Positions 32,352 to 41,804 of a DNA stretch of 64,000 bases are shown here, in pieces. The stretch's first letter is position 1. Each line of letters starts with the position of its first letter. The stretch spans positions 1-64,000 of the forward strand of contig JAEUUA010000025.1 of assembly GCA_016787755.1 (NCBI GenBank). Reading direction: 5' to 3'. A program made the position numbers and the translations under genes. The notes beneath the pieces are model-generated. The model worked only from the letters and a program-made list of their open reading frames with translations, searched no databases and was not told the origin of the DNA. Origin of the DNA: Cyclobacteriaceae bacterium (lineage in GTDB: Bacteria > Bacteroidota > Bacteroidia > Cytophagales > Cyclobacteriaceae).

Positions 32352-34640
32352 TCATTTACTTTTCAACATCACAGGCTTGCCATTCATGATTACCTCTAAA
32401 GGTTCACCATGTTCAAGCACAGTATCTATTTTATCCTTACTTACTTTTACTATAATCACACGATCTCTAAACTCCAGTCGAAATGAATATGATTTCCACT
32501 GATCAGGGATAAAGGGATTAAAATGTAACTGTCCATTCCGAACTCGCATGCCACCAAAGCCTTTCACCAAACTCATCCACGTGCCTGCCATGGAAGTTAT
32601 ATGACAACCTTCTTCCGTGTCATTATTGTAATCATCCAAATCAAGACGCGCGGTGCGCAAGTAAAATTCATAGGCTTGTTCCTTATAGCCAATTTTACTG
32701 GCAAGGATGACATGTACACACGGTGATAAGGAAGACTCATGCACCGTGAGGGGCTCATAAAAGTCGAAGTTCCTGCGAATTGTTTCCAAATCAAAATCAT
32801 CTTCAAACAAAAAGATACCCTGCAACACATCTGCTTGTTTGATGTAGCAGGAACGAAGAATGCGATCCCACGACCATTTTTGATTTAAAGGGCGATCAGC
32901 CGGATTAAGATCTTTAACGGGAATCAATTCTTTATCTAAAAATCCATCTTGCTGTAAAATTACTTTCCGGTCTGCATCGTATGGATAATACATATTCTCA
33001 ACTATGTGTTTCCACCGCTCTGTTTCTTCCGTATCCTTAAAGTTTGTTTTTGTTATAATTTCGTTATACCGAGTAGGATTGGATTGTTTCACATAGTCTG
33101 CTGATTCCATGGCAAACCGCAACGTCCATGCACCCAGATAGTTAGTATACCAGTTGTTATTTACGTTATTCTCGTATTCGTTAGGCCCCGTAACTCCTAA
33201 AATCACATACTTCTTTTTGTTATCCGACCAGTTAACACGTTGATTCCAGAACCGTGCTATTCCAATTAAGACTTCAAGACCGAACTCACTCAAATATTCA
33301 CGATCACCGGTATAATCAATATAATCCCGCATGGCATACGCCATGGCGCTCGTGCGATGGATTTCTTCGAAGGTAATTTCCCATTCGTTATGACACTCTT
33401 CCCCATTCATGGTAACAAATGGATAAAAAGCGGCACCCTCTTTAAATCCAAGTTTCTTGGCATTCTCAATAGCCTTACCTAAATGTTTATAGCGATACAC
33501 AAGCAGGTTACGCGCCACTTTTGGCTCTGCGGTACTTAGAAAAAATGGGAGACAATAAGCTTCAGTATCCCAATACGTGCTACCCCCATACTTCTCACCT
33601 GTAAATCCTTTGGGACCAATATTTAATCGCTCGTCTTCGCCTGTGTACGTTTGAGTTAGTTGAAAAATATTGAAGCGAATGCCTTGCTGGGCAGCGACAT
33701 CCCCATCAATCGTTATGTCGCACTCTTCCCACTTATGAGCCCAAATCTTAGCATGATCTGAAAATAACTTTTCAAAGCCACTGGTTACAGCTTCCTTTAA
33801 TTTTGATTTACAAGTAGCAACCAGTTTATCCTTCGCATGATTTTCTGAAGAAAGAATTGCAACATACTTATAAATTGTGAGCGGTATATTTTCTTTTAAG
33901 TCAGTCTCTATAACGTTGTCGGCATATTTCTCGCGCACATGAGTTGATACTTTGCCTTTAATACTTTTTCCAGCACTCTGAATGTCATATTGCATTCCTG
34001 TGCACACATGGAAATTGGTCTTTTTTGTGGCTGCGTTTACGATAGCCCAACCAGGTTCCGCAGCTTTTGTTACTTCTTCCCAAAATTTCTCATCATAGTT
34101 CGAATCTTTGTTTACTACATCTGCATTGATCGGCAATGTGAGGGTGATGGGTGCAGAGAAATTAAGAGCCGTGATCTCATAGCGAATGGCTCCTATCTCA
34201 CCATCAGCCATAGAACAAAACCGCTTGGCATCTACGCTCACTTTCTTGCCATCGGACAAGGTTGCGGTGAATATGCGCTGAAGCAGTCCTTGCTTCATAT
34301 CCAGCACACGTTTAAAACTTTCTACTTTGCATTTCGCAAGATCTAGCACCAGATCTCCAATTTTAATTTTGATTTCAATCCAGCTTGGCGCATTTAATAC
34401 CTTAGCAAAATATTCAGGATATCCATTCTTCCACCAGCCTACGCGTGTCTTATCTGGGTAGTACACGCCAGCAACATAACTTCCCTGCAACGTTTCGCCA
34501 GAATAATCTTCCTCAAAATTGGCACGTTGCCCCATACGCCCATTCCCCAAACTAAAGACACTTTCTGAAACCTGGTTATAATGAGGATTCAGGCCTTCCT
34601 CAATAATATGCCATTCGTGATGTTTTAGGTATTGCTTCAT
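32352..34640 (-). CDS. Glycoside hydrolase family 65 phosphorylase (maltose phosphorylase-like)
   Basis: A 762-residue cytosolic enzyme with the GH65 layout: an N-terminal beta-sandwich (about 1-270), a linker helix, an (alpha/alpha)6 barrel (about 330-680) and a small C-terminal beta domain. The catalytic acid is the Glu in Gly-Val-Thr-Gly-Pro-Asn-Glu-Tyr-Glu-Asn-Asn-Val-Asn-Asn-Asn near residue 480. The phosphate-loop region has His-Glu-Ser-Ser-Leu-Ser-Pro-Cys near 628. GH65 enzymes split alpha-glucosides with phosphate to beta-glucose 1-phosphate. The following pgmB fits this. Maltose is the default substrate; trehalose, kojibiose or glucosylglycerol cannot be excluded. Confidence 0.92.
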   Translation of the reverse strand: MKQYLKHHEWHIIEEGLNPHYNQVSESVFSLGNGRMGQRANFEEDYSGETLQGSYVAGVYYPDKTRVGWWKNGYPEYFAKVLNAPSWIEIKIKIGDLVLDLAKCKVESFKRVLDMKQGLLQRIFTATLSDGKKVSVDAKRFCSMADGEIGAIRYEITALNFSAPITLTLPINADVVNKDSNYDEKFWEEVTKAAEPGWAIVNAATKKTNFHVCTGMQYDIQSAGKSIKGKVSTHVREKYADNVIETDLKENIPLTIYKYVAILSSENHAKDKLVATCKSKLKEAVTSGFEKLFSDHAKIWAHKWEECDITIDGDVAAQQGIRFNIFQLTQTYTGEDERLNIGPKGFTGEKYGGSTYWDTEAYCLPFFLSTAEPKVARNLLVYRYKHLGKAIENAKKLGFKEGAAFYPFVTMNGEECHNEWEITFEEIHRTSAMAYAMRDYIDYTGDREYLSEFGLEVLIGIARFWNQRVNWSDNKKKYVILGVTGPNEYENNVNNNWYTNYLGAWTLRFAMESADYVKQSNPTRYNEIITKTNFKDTEETERWKHIVENMYYPYDADRKVILQQDGFLDKELIPVKDLNPADRPLNQKWSWDRILRSCYIKQADVLQGIFLFEDDFDLETIRRNFDFYEPLTVHESSLSPCVHVILASKIGYKEQAYEFYLRTARLDLDDYNNDTEEGCHITSMAGTWMSLVKGFGGMRVRNGQLHFNPFIPDQWKSYSFRLEFRDRVIIVKVSKDKIDTVLEHGEPLEVIMNGKPVMLKSK

Positions 34641-34699
34641 AAGAGAAGAATTAATATTTACAATTTTAGTAGTACGAAATACGATATGTTAATTCCAGC

Positions 34700-35344
34700 C
34701 TAAATAGTATTTATTGATTGAATGTTAAAATCACCGGTGTTCTTTATTATCAGATTTGCTTTACCAAGTTGATCTTTTGAACCTACCCCTACGCATTTCA
34801 TCCCGGCAGCCAAGGCTGCTTCAACTCCCGCTTCCGCATCCTCAAAGACCAAACAATCCGAAGGACCAACTCCAAGCTTATGCGCAGCGAGTAAAAAAAT
34901 TTCAGGATCTGGTTTTGAGCGCGTAATCATGGTGCCGTCAATAAGCGTATCAAACTGTGTGGCAATTCCCAAAAGCTCAATTACACGAGGAGCATTTTTG
35001 CTGCTGGAGGCTAACCCGACCCTAATATTTTTGGCTCTTAAATTCATAATCAGCTCAACTACCCCAGGAAATATCTCTTCCGGGCGAATGGATTCAATGT
35101 ATTCTATAAACCAGCTATTCTTTTTTTCAGCAAGTTGCTCGCGCTGTTCCAACGGCAATTCAATATTACCTAAGGATAGAATAATGTCAAGGGAGTGCAT
35201 TCTGCTAACACCTTTCAATAATTCGTTATGAGCCGGAGTAAGTGTGATGCCAAATTCACTTGCCAATCGCTTCCAGGCAATGTAATGATAATGAGCGGTG
35301 TCAATAATAACTCCATCAAGATCAAAAATTACAGCTTTAATCAT
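34700..35344 (-). CDS. pgmB: Beta-phosphoglucomutase
   Basis: A 214-residue HAD-superfamily mutase that turns beta-glucose 1-phosphate into glucose 6-phosphate. Motif I is Phe-Asp-Leu-Asp-Gly-Val-Ile-Ile-Asp at residues 6-14, with both catalytic Asp. The cap carries Ala-Trp-Lys-Arg-Leu-Ala near 24 and Leu-Lys-Gly-Val-Ser-Arg near 43, a loop characteristic of beta-PGM. Motif II is Leu-Ala-Ser-Ser-Ser-Lys-Asn near 112. Motif IV is Val-Phe-Glu-Asp-Ala-Glu-Ala-Gly near 165. The upstream/downstream pairing with GH65 is diagnostic. Confidence 0.94.
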   Translation of the reverse strand: MIKAVIFDLDGVIIDTAHYHYIAWKRLASEFGITLTPAHNELLKGVSRMHSLDIILSLGNIELPLEQREQLAEKKNSWFIEYIESIRPEEIFPGVVELIMNLRAKNIRVGLASSSKNAPRVIELLGIATQFDTLIDGTMITRSKPDPEIFLLAAHKLGVGPSDCLVFEDAEAGVEAALAAGMKCVGVGSKDQLGKANLIIKNTGDFNIQSINTI

Positions 35345-35370
35345 TTATGAAAATTTAGATTGCAAAGATA

Positions 35371-36339
35371 TCAAACATGACCTTGCGCTATAATCTGATC
35401 AGTTTCTTTAAGGGTTTTAAATACTTCAAATGTTTTGCCTTGTGTTCTCAAAGCTCCAAAGGCATTTCCGTAACTCGCTGCCTTACTATAATTAGTGGAA
35501 TCCTTGACCAGACCAAAGGAAAGACCTCCGGCAAATGAATCTCCACAACCCGTAGTATCAATCACTTTATCTACTTTAATAGAAGGTACAAGTTCTTCTA
35601 CGATTTTACCTTTATTCTTAAAATAGGTGAGGCAGCCTCTTGAGTCGAGTGTTACGTAAACACATTTTACGCCCATTGTCAAGCAATGTTCGGCAAACTC
35701 GCGAATCTCTTTTCTTTCCAACTCCTCCGAGGAAAAATCTTCACTTTCGTACTCTTTTTTGTACCAGGAAGCGTGTGCTTCTTCAAGATTCATTTTTAGC
35801 ACATCAATATACGGAAGCCATTGATCTCGGTCGATCCAGAATTTTCGTTGACGTTCGCCATTAACAAGACAGGCGGTCGTAGGACCATGCGCATCAAAGA
35901 TGATTGTTCCTTTGCTCTTCGCTTTTAGAAATTTCAGTGTGTCTAAAGAGATTTCATAATCACTGATGGGAATAAAAACAAATACATCGCAGTGAATCAA
36001 ATTGACCATATCTTCCGGGAGAATCGGATCCATAAAACCAGTTTGACGCTCTACCCGGTTATTCTGATCAAGAAAACGCAAGCTTATAATATCGCCTTGA
36101 TCTTTTTCCGTAGTGAGATGTTTTAGGTTTATGCGTTTATAATCTCTAAAAACTTCTTCCACATTATCATGATCAACTTTACGGAGATGGCAAACGGGAA
36201 TGATTTCGATTTCATCATCACCTAACATAGACAGGGCAATAACAGGATGGGTTACACAACCCCATTTTTGAATTAAGTCTCCGGTGTGCGTCACAATATG
36301 ATCGCGCGGAATAGGGCCTACAACTGCAATTCGCTTCAT
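35371..36339 (-). CDS. PfkB family carbohydrate kinase
   Basis: A 322-residue ribokinase-fold sugar kinase. The C-terminal PfkB signature reads Asp-Thr-Thr-Gly-Cys-Gly-Asp-Ser-Phe-Ala-Gly-Gly near residues 263-274, with the catalytic Asp kept and the usual Ala of GAGD replaced by Cys. The N-terminus starts Arg-Ile-Ala-Val-Val-Gly-Pro-Ile-Pro-Arg-Asp but lacks the usual double-Gly motif at positions 38-40. Substrate is unknown. Its place between ROK kinase and pgmB suggests a role on a monosaccharide or sugar acid released by this operon. Confidence 0.82.
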   Translation of the reverse strand: MKRIAVVGPIPRDHIVTHTGDLIQKWGCVTHPVIALSMLGDDEIEIIPVCHLRKVDHDNVEEVFRDYKRINLKHLTTEKDQGDIISLRFLDQNNRVERQTGFMDPILPEDMVNLIHCDVFVFIPISDYEISLDTLKFLKAKSKGTIIFDAHGPTTACLVNGERQRKFWIDRDQWLPYIDVLKMNLEEAHASWYKKEYESEDFSSEELERKEIREFAEHCLTMGVKCVYVTLDSRGCLTYFKNKGKIVEELVPSIKVDKVIDTTGCGDSFAGGLSFGLVKDSTNYSKAASYGNAFGALRTQGKTFEVFKTLKETDQIIAQGHV

Positions 36340-36364
36340 GTGCTAACTGTTTAAAACATATACA

Positions 36365-37270
36365 TTAATTTCCAAGAAAAGCTGCTCCAAATACACCTGC
36401 GCTGTCACCTAGTTTTGGTTTAATTACAGCCGTATCTAATTTATTATTAAATACATATTTCTTTAACGATTCCCGGCCCGCTGAATAAATACTATCAATA
36501 TTGCCCACTCCGCCACCAATCACAATTACATCGGGATCGAGAATGTTTACCACTACGCTTAATGCGAGTCCGAAAAAATGTATCAGACGTTCCATCGTTT
36601 GTGTCGCATAAGGATCTCCGCCCTTATACAACTCATACACCTCTTTCATATTTTTGGATTGACCACTAATAGAAGCGTAATACTTTTCAAGAGCCGGGCC
36701 GGCCAAAATCTTTTCAACGCAGCCACTCTTCCCACAATAACACGCTCCTCCTGATTCATCTAAAAAATTATGACCCCACTCGCCTCCTATTCCTTGCAAC
36801 CCGTTAATCACTTTTCCATTTACAACAACACCTCCACCTACACCGGTCCCCAAGATTACTCCAAACACAACTTTTGCTTTGGGAAAATTCTCTTTTGCTG
36901 CACCCATGTTCGCCTCTGCCAACGCAAAACAATTTGCATCATTAGCCATAAACATTTCGACACCCAAAAGACTTTCAAGATCTCTTTTTAAAGGTTTGCC
37001 ATTCAAATTGGTTGAGTTACTATTTTTCATTAATCCCAATCCAGGATCCAACGTGCCTGGTGTTGCGATGCCAATTTTTGATGGTTTGTAGCCCAAAGTG
37101 GACTCCATTTTTTCGACCACCTTTTTTATCTGGCCAAGAATATGTTCGTAGCCTTTATGACCTTCGGTGGGTAGCCTATCTCTGAAAAGAACCTCCGGAT
37201 TACCAGCTGATTTTAATACAGCGCCTTCAATTTTTGTTCCGCCTAAATCAATTCCCCAAAGATTGTCCAT
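36365..37270 (-). CDS. ROK family sugar kinase
   Basis: A 301-residue kinase. The ATP motif Asp-Leu-Gly-Gly-Thr-Lys-Ile-Glu is at residues 7-14. The zinc motif Cys-Tyr-Cys-Gly-Lys-Ser-Gly-Cys-Val-Glu lies near 178-187, preceded by Gly-Glu-Trp-Gly-His-Asn. There is no DNA-binding domain. In context it probably phosphorylates the glucose released by GH13 cleavage or left by phosphorolysis. It is distinct from the other ROK kinase at 3477-4460, with only motif-level similarity by eye. Confidence 0.87.
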   Translation of the reverse strand: MDNLWGIDLGGTKIEGAVLKSAGNPEVLFRDRLPTEGHKGYEHILGQIKKVVEKMESTLGYKPSKIGIATPGTLDPGLGLMKNSNSTNLNGKPLKRDLESLLGVEMFMANDANCFALAEANMGAAKENFPKAKVVFGVILGTGVGGGVVVNGKVINGLQGIGGEWGHNFLDESGGACYCGKSGCVEKILAGPALEKYYASISGQSKNMKEVYELYKGGDPYATQTMERLIHFFGLALSVVVNILDPDVIVIGGGVGNIDSIYSAGRESLKKYVFNNKLDTAVIKPKLGDSAGVFGAAFLGN

Positions 37271-37291
37271 TCTATAATTTCAATTTCAAAT

Positions 37292-38953
37292 TCAACATTG
37301 ATAAACACAAGCCTCCCAAGGCCGTAATTCTCCTTGAACATGTTGGTCAGGATAATTACCGATTAAAAGTGTGTTTAATTGAACACTCACTTCTTTGGGT
37401 AAGATAGTAACGTCATTAGAAAAATTAAGGAGAATCATCAATTTTTCTTGCCCCTTCTCCCGTAAAAAAATGAAGAGATTATCGACCACTCCCTCCAACG
37501 GTTTATAACTTCCATAGGTCAGCAGTGGATGTGCTTTCCGAGTCTTTACCATCCTTCTAAAGTAATTTAGTACGGAATTCGGGTCATAATCTTGAAATCC
37601 TGCATTAATTCGAGCGTGATTAGGGTTAATCTTCATCCAGGGGGTGCCCACTGTAAACCCGGCTTTTTGTAACCCCGACCATTGAAAGGGAGTACGGGCA
37701 TTATCACGACCCGCGTAATTTGCTGCTTTTAAAAAATCCCGTTCGGCAATTCCTATTTTCTTCGCCTCCAACCAACCCGTTTTGGTCTCAATATCTTGTG
37801 ATTCACTGACCGATTTCAATGAAATGTTCGTCATTCCAATTTCATCACCCATAAAAATAAATGGAGTGCCACGCATCGTGAGCAATAAAGTAAGGAGAAG
37901 TTTTGATGACTCACTCCAATAACGAGTATCGTTCCCCCATCTCGAAACCATCCGAGGAAAATCATGGTTGCCAAGAAATACACTACCCCAGCCATGATCT
38001 TTAAAAGTATCGTCCCATGTTTTAAAGATTGCCTTAAAATCTTTGAGTGACCAGGGCACTGGATCAAAACGGCCACCTTTCCCTTGATCCAGAAACATAT
38101 GACCAAAATGAAAAATCATATCGAGCCCTTCCTTTTCATGTAGATAATCGAGGGCATTTAGTGGCGTAATCCCTGGACCTTCACCCACCGTTAACACATC
38201 ATAATTGTTCCATACTTGATCTTTCGCCTCTTTGATAAATTCCTTCAAGCGTGGTCCATTCGCATATTTAAGTCTGATCGTTTCATTGAAGTCAGAGGTG
38301 GTTGTATCCGAGAAATCAATTCGCTTTGAGATGGCAGAAATAACATCAAGCCGAAGGCCATCAACGCCTTTCTCAAGCCAAAACTTCATAAGTTGATATA
38401 GTTCATTTCTCAATGCTGGATTCTCCCAATTTAAATCAGGTTGTTTCTTTGAAAATAAATGCAAGTAGTATTCACCGGTTGCTTCATCTAATTGCCACGC
38501 ACTGCCGCCAAAAAAAGAGGGCCAATTATTTGGCGGTGAACCTGCTTTACCCGGCCTCCAAAAATAATAATCCCGATAAGGATTGTCCTTCGATTTTCTT
38601 GACGCTTGAAACCAGACGTGCTCATCCGAAGAATGATTGAGCACTAAATCCATAATCAACTTTAGCTTACGCTGATGTAGACCCGCCAGCAGTTCATCAA
38701 ACTCTTGCATGGTTCCAAATTCAGGTTGTATGGAATAGTAATCGCTAATATCATATCCTCCATCATCATTAGGCGATTTGAAAATCGGATTTAACCAAAC
38801 GGCATCTACCCCTAAACTTTGTATGTAATCCAGATTATCAATGATGCCGCGAAGGTCACCCACTCCATCGCCATTTCCATCTTTAAAACTGCGAGGGTAG
38901 ATTTGATACACCACCGCTTCTTTCCACCACACCCGATCAGTTTTCCTGTCCAT
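37292..38953 (-). CDS. GH13 alpha-glucosidase (oligo-1,6-glucosidase type)
   Basis: A 553-residue enzyme without signal peptide, so cytosolic. It starts with Trp-Trp-Lys-Glu-Ala-Val-Val-Tyr-Gln-Ile-Tyr-Pro-Arg-Ser-Phe. The GH13 regions are Asp-Leu-Val-Leu-Asn-His near 100, Asp-Gly-Leu-Arg-Leu-Asp-Val-Ile (nucleophile Asp) near 201, Val-Gly-Glu-Gly near 255 (acid/base Glu) and Gly-Asn-His-Asp near 330. Val directly after the nucleophile is the residue associated with alpha-1,6 preference in the GH13_31 group. The start overlaps the end of the upstream DUF3179 gene by 17 bp. Confidence 0.92.
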   Translation of the reverse strand: MDRKTDRVWWKEAVVYQIYPRSFKDGNGDGVGDLRGIIDNLDYIQSLGVDAVWLNPIFKSPNDDGGYDISDYYSIQPEFGTMQEFDELLAGLHQRKLKLIMDLVLNHSSDEHVWFQASRKSKDNPYRDYYFWRPGKAGSPPNNWPSFFGGSAWQLDEATGEYYLHLFSKKQPDLNWENPALRNELYQLMKFWLEKGVDGLRLDVISAISKRIDFSDTTTSDFNETIRLKYANGPRLKEFIKEAKDQVWNNYDVLTVGEGPGITPLNALDYLHEKEGLDMIFHFGHMFLDQGKGGRFDPVPWSLKDFKAIFKTWDDTFKDHGWGSVFLGNHDFPRMVSRWGNDTRYWSESSKLLLTLLLTMRGTPFIFMGDEIGMTNISLKSVSESQDIETKTGWLEAKKIGIAERDFLKAANYAGRDNARTPFQWSGLQKAGFTVGTPWMKINPNHARINAGFQDYDPNSVLNYFRRMVKTRKAHPLLTYGSYKPLEGVVDNLFIFLREKGQEKLMILLNFSNDVTILPKEVSVQLNTLLIGNYPDQHVQGELRPWEACVYQC

Positions 38954-40133
38954 AATATTGGGTGGTGTTTGGCTGAAACGTTCTCCAGGAATGCCAGAAC
39001 TCCTGGTAGGATTGAATTAAAGTTAACGAAGAGTTCTTATACGAACCTTCAATACACTTTCCCTCCCAGTTCCAAATGGATCTTGTTTGGGTATCTATGA
39101 TAGCATTCAAACTAGCATCGAATGAAAAACTCAATGTATCACTATCCACTACCCGTTCCCAAACATGAAATGATGCAGAATCATTTTCCAACACGACCAT
39201 CACGGGCACCCCACCCAAATTATCATTAATCACGCGCATACTTTTCAGATCATTCCAGTCATATGCTCGTGAACTTTTGTCAATCGACACACCCACAACC
39301 CATGATTTATTTTGCCATGAAAGTGAATCTGTTTTTTCTAAGGAACCCTCCATTTTGCCTTCATCATACTTCTCTAATTCCGCATACTGATCGGTAAATT
39401 TTACATCAGGTTGAAGGATTAATGAGTGAGGATAGCGATTGAGCCAGGCTGCTAGCGTCATTTGCTCGGATGGAATTTCGGGTAACATGGTACCTTTCTT
39501 TAATCCTATAATTGCCTCCCCATTAGCTTGCCGCCACCAGCTTTTTGTACGACTATCTTCGAACATGGCATTGAAATGATCCATACCTACCAACCGAAAC
39601 GTTTCCGGTTCACCATCCACTTCCGGTTTAAACACCCGGCCTGTTCTGCAAACAGTGCAATACGTAACCATCACTTGCTCACCTCCAAGTGTATCGCGCA
39701 CCTGATGATGATAGCCAATTATTTCGATGGGATATGCCTTTGCTTCGCCATTAATAACAACTCCTAACACAAGACTGCTATCAGAAACTTTATTGTTAGC
39801 AGCTGAAGTAAGAATTTTATTCTCAGGTTGATAAAACATTTTATCCGCCAGAAAGCGAAAATTAAAAGCATAAACAACCATTAGCCAAAAAGCAAGCAAC
39901 ATGATTGAAGTCCATTTAATAGTGTCTTTTGGGTGGGTTAGCAACTTGAAAGCAGGATACGCAATCAGGAATATTCCGATCAGGCGAAACCACACGATGT
40001 ATTGACTGAGGAAGTAAGCAAGTTCAATGGTGCTTGTTTCCTGACTTCCCGGAAACGGCATGATATAATATACGCGGGCAATTTCAATAACTATTAAAAA
40101 AGTTATTCCCAGCAGGAACAATAAGAACTTCAT
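38937..40133 (-). CDS. DUF3179 domain membrane-anchored protein
   Basis: A 398-residue protein with four hydrophobic segments in the first 110 residues and a large soluble DUF3179 domain after. The family mark Val-Thr-Tyr-Cys-Thr-Val-Cys-Arg-Thr-Gly-Arg-Val-Phe is near residue 157, with Gly-Glu-Ala-Lys-Ala-Tyr-Pro-Ile-Glu-Ile shortly before it. A Cys-x-x-Cys pair (Cys-Thr-Val-Cys) suggests redox or metal binding. No function is established for the family. Its end overlaps the GH13 start by 17 bp and it follows glpD by 14 bp, so it is locked into the operon. Confidence 0.82.
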   Translation of the reverse strand: MKFLLFLLGITFLIVIEIARVYYIMPFPGSQETSTIELAYFLSQYIVWFRLIGIFLIAYPAFKLLTHPKDTIKWTSIMLLAFWLMVVYAFNFRFLADKMFYQPENKILTSAANNKVSDSSLVLGVVINGEAKAYPIEIIGYHHQVRDTLGGEQVMVTYCTVCRTGRVFKPEVDGEPETFRLVGMDHFNAMFEDSRTKSWWRQANGEAIIGLKKGTMLPEIPSEQMTLAAWLNRYPHSLILQPDVKFTDQYAELEKYDEGKMEGSLEKTDSLSWQNKSWVVGVSIDKSSRAYDWNDLKSMRVINDNLGGVPVMVVLENDSASFHVWERVVDSDTLSFSFDASLNAIIDTQTRSIWNWEGKCIEGSYKNSSLTLIQSYQEFWHSWRTFQPNTTQYYGQEN

Positions 40134-40147
40134 ATACAGGCTGCGAT

Positions 40148-41791
40148 CTAAAAATTATGAACTAATTTAATTGACATCTCCAGTTCTGATTTTTCCTTTT
40201 GAAACTTCTGACTTGACCAATTAAAATGCACGCCAAATTCTTCAAGCACTTTATTAAAAACAGATTCCAGCAAGGGCCTGTTAAAATAGAGTAATCCGGT
40301 TCTCCGAATAAAGAAATCTGAAGGGTTAACCACCATTTCATGTGTTAAACAAAACCAAAGTTCAGCTTTTACTAATTCCAATTCATTGTTATTCGCAAGA
40401 CTTTTAAGAAGGTGTGATAAAATCAAATCAGTCTGCCGCCCATAATTATGAACTAAGTACGCTGCACGATGGGATAACCCAATTTTTTGAAGCTTCTCAG
40501 CAACCGAAACCAGGTATTCTTTTACCTGATTGTCATTCTTAAAATCGGAACCTATAAATGGAATGTTTTCTGTTTGGCATGGACTTTCCACTTCATCAAA
40601 ATATTTTTCAATGACGAGATCAACCACTCGTTCAGCCATCTTTCGATATCCGGTAAGTTTACCACCCGCTATTGAAATGAGCCCGGTATCAGATTCAAAA
40701 ATTTCATCCTTACGTGAAAGTTCTGAGGCCGATTTACCCTCTTCATGAATGAGGGGGCGCAATCCGGCCCAACTAGATTCAATATCCTCTAGTCCAAGAT
40801 TTACTTCAGGGAACGTTCGATTAACGGCTCGAATCAAATATTCTGCATCTTCTTTTGAAGTATGTACTTCATCAATACTGCCTTGATAATCGGTATCCGT
40901 GGTACCTACATATGTAATTTCACCCCGTGGAATCGCAAAAATCATTCGCCCGTCCTCCACATCAAAATAGATTGCTTGCTTTACAGGAAATTTAGTTCGG
41001 GGTATTACAAGGTGAACCCCCTTTGTTAAATGAAGTCGCTTTCCTTTCTTGGAATGATTGATGGTTCGTAACTCATCTACCCATGGCCCAGTGGCACTTA
41101 CAACTACCTTCGCTTTTATCTGAAACAAGAAATCAGAAATAAGATCCTTCACTTTTGCTCCCGTTATTTTTTCATCCTGATAGATGAAATCTTCTACTTC
41201 GGAATAATTGGCAACACACGCGCCATATTGCGCAGCCGTTTTTATTAATTCAATGGTAAGTCGGGCATCATCTGTTCTATACTCGGCATAAATTGCTCCG
41301 CCCTTAACATCCTCGGGCTTTAACAAGGGCTCTTGCTTTAACGTTTGGTTTCGGGTTAGCATCCTCCGCTGATCTTCAGGCTTCACTCCGGCCAACCAAT
41401 CATACAATTTTAGCCCGATGGAAGTAAGTAGGCTTCCAAAGCCTCTTGTCTCATAAAGCGGGAGCAACATTTTTTCAGGTACCACAAGATGCGGTGCAAG
41501 TTTATGAACCACAGCGCGTTCACTTCCTACCTCTTTTACTAATCCAAATTCCAATTGTTTTAAATAACGCAAGCCACCGTGAATTAATTTTGTGGAACGG
41601 CTGCTGGTACCGAAAGCAAAATCATTTTTCTCAACTAATGCAACATTCAGTCCGCGAGAGGCAGCATCTAAAGCAATGCCGGCACCGGTTATACCTCCAC
41701 CAATTATTAGTAGGTCGAAAGATTCACTTTTGAGTTGCGAAATATTTGATGCTCTATTCAAAATTCGAGATTTAAAAAAGTATTCATCCAT
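40148..41791 (-). CDS. glpD: Glycerol-3-phosphate dehydrogenase (FAD)
   Basis: A 547-residue membrane-associated flavoenzyme that oxidises glycerol 3-phosphate to dihydroxyacetone phosphate and feeds the quinone pool. The FAD motif Ile-Ile-Gly-Gly-Gly-Ile-Thr-Gly-Ala-Gly lies near residue 28. Ser-Ser-Arg-Ser-Thr-Lys-Leu-Ile-His-Gly-Gly-Leu-Arg-Tyr-Leu near 60 is a GlpD signature. Thr-Asp-Thr-Asp-Tyr and Ser-Trp-Ala-Gly-Leu-Arg-Pro-Leu are in the middle. The ATG at 41791 was chosen over an in-frame TTG that overlaps glpK. Confidence 0.95.
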   Translation of the reverse strand: MDEYFFKSRILNRASNISQLKSESFDLLIIGGGITGAGIALDAASRGLNVALVEKNDFAFGTSSRSTKLIHGGLRYLKQLEFGLVKEVGSERAVVHKLAPHLVVPEKMLLPLYETRGFGSLLTSIGLKLYDWLAGVKPEDQRRMLTRNQTLKQEPLLKPEDVKGGAIYAEYRTDDARLTIELIKTAAQYGACVANYSEVEDFIYQDEKITGAKVKDLISDFLFQIKAKVVVSATGPWVDELRTINHSKKGKRLHLTKGVHLVIPRTKFPVKQAIYFDVEDGRMIFAIPRGEITYVGTTDTDYQGSIDEVHTSKEDAEYLIRAVNRTFPEVNLGLEDIESSWAGLRPLIHEEGKSASELSRKDEIFESDTGLISIAGGKLTGYRKMAERVVDLVIEKYFDEVESPCQTENIPFIGSDFKNDNQVKEYLVSVAEKLQKIGLSHRAAYLVHNYGRQTDLILSHLLKSLANNNELELVKAELWFCLTHEMVVNPSDFFIRRTGLLYFNRPLLESVFNKVLEEFGVHFNWSSQKFQKEKSELEMSIKLVHNF

Positions 41792-41804
41792 TTCGGATAT
41801 TGAA

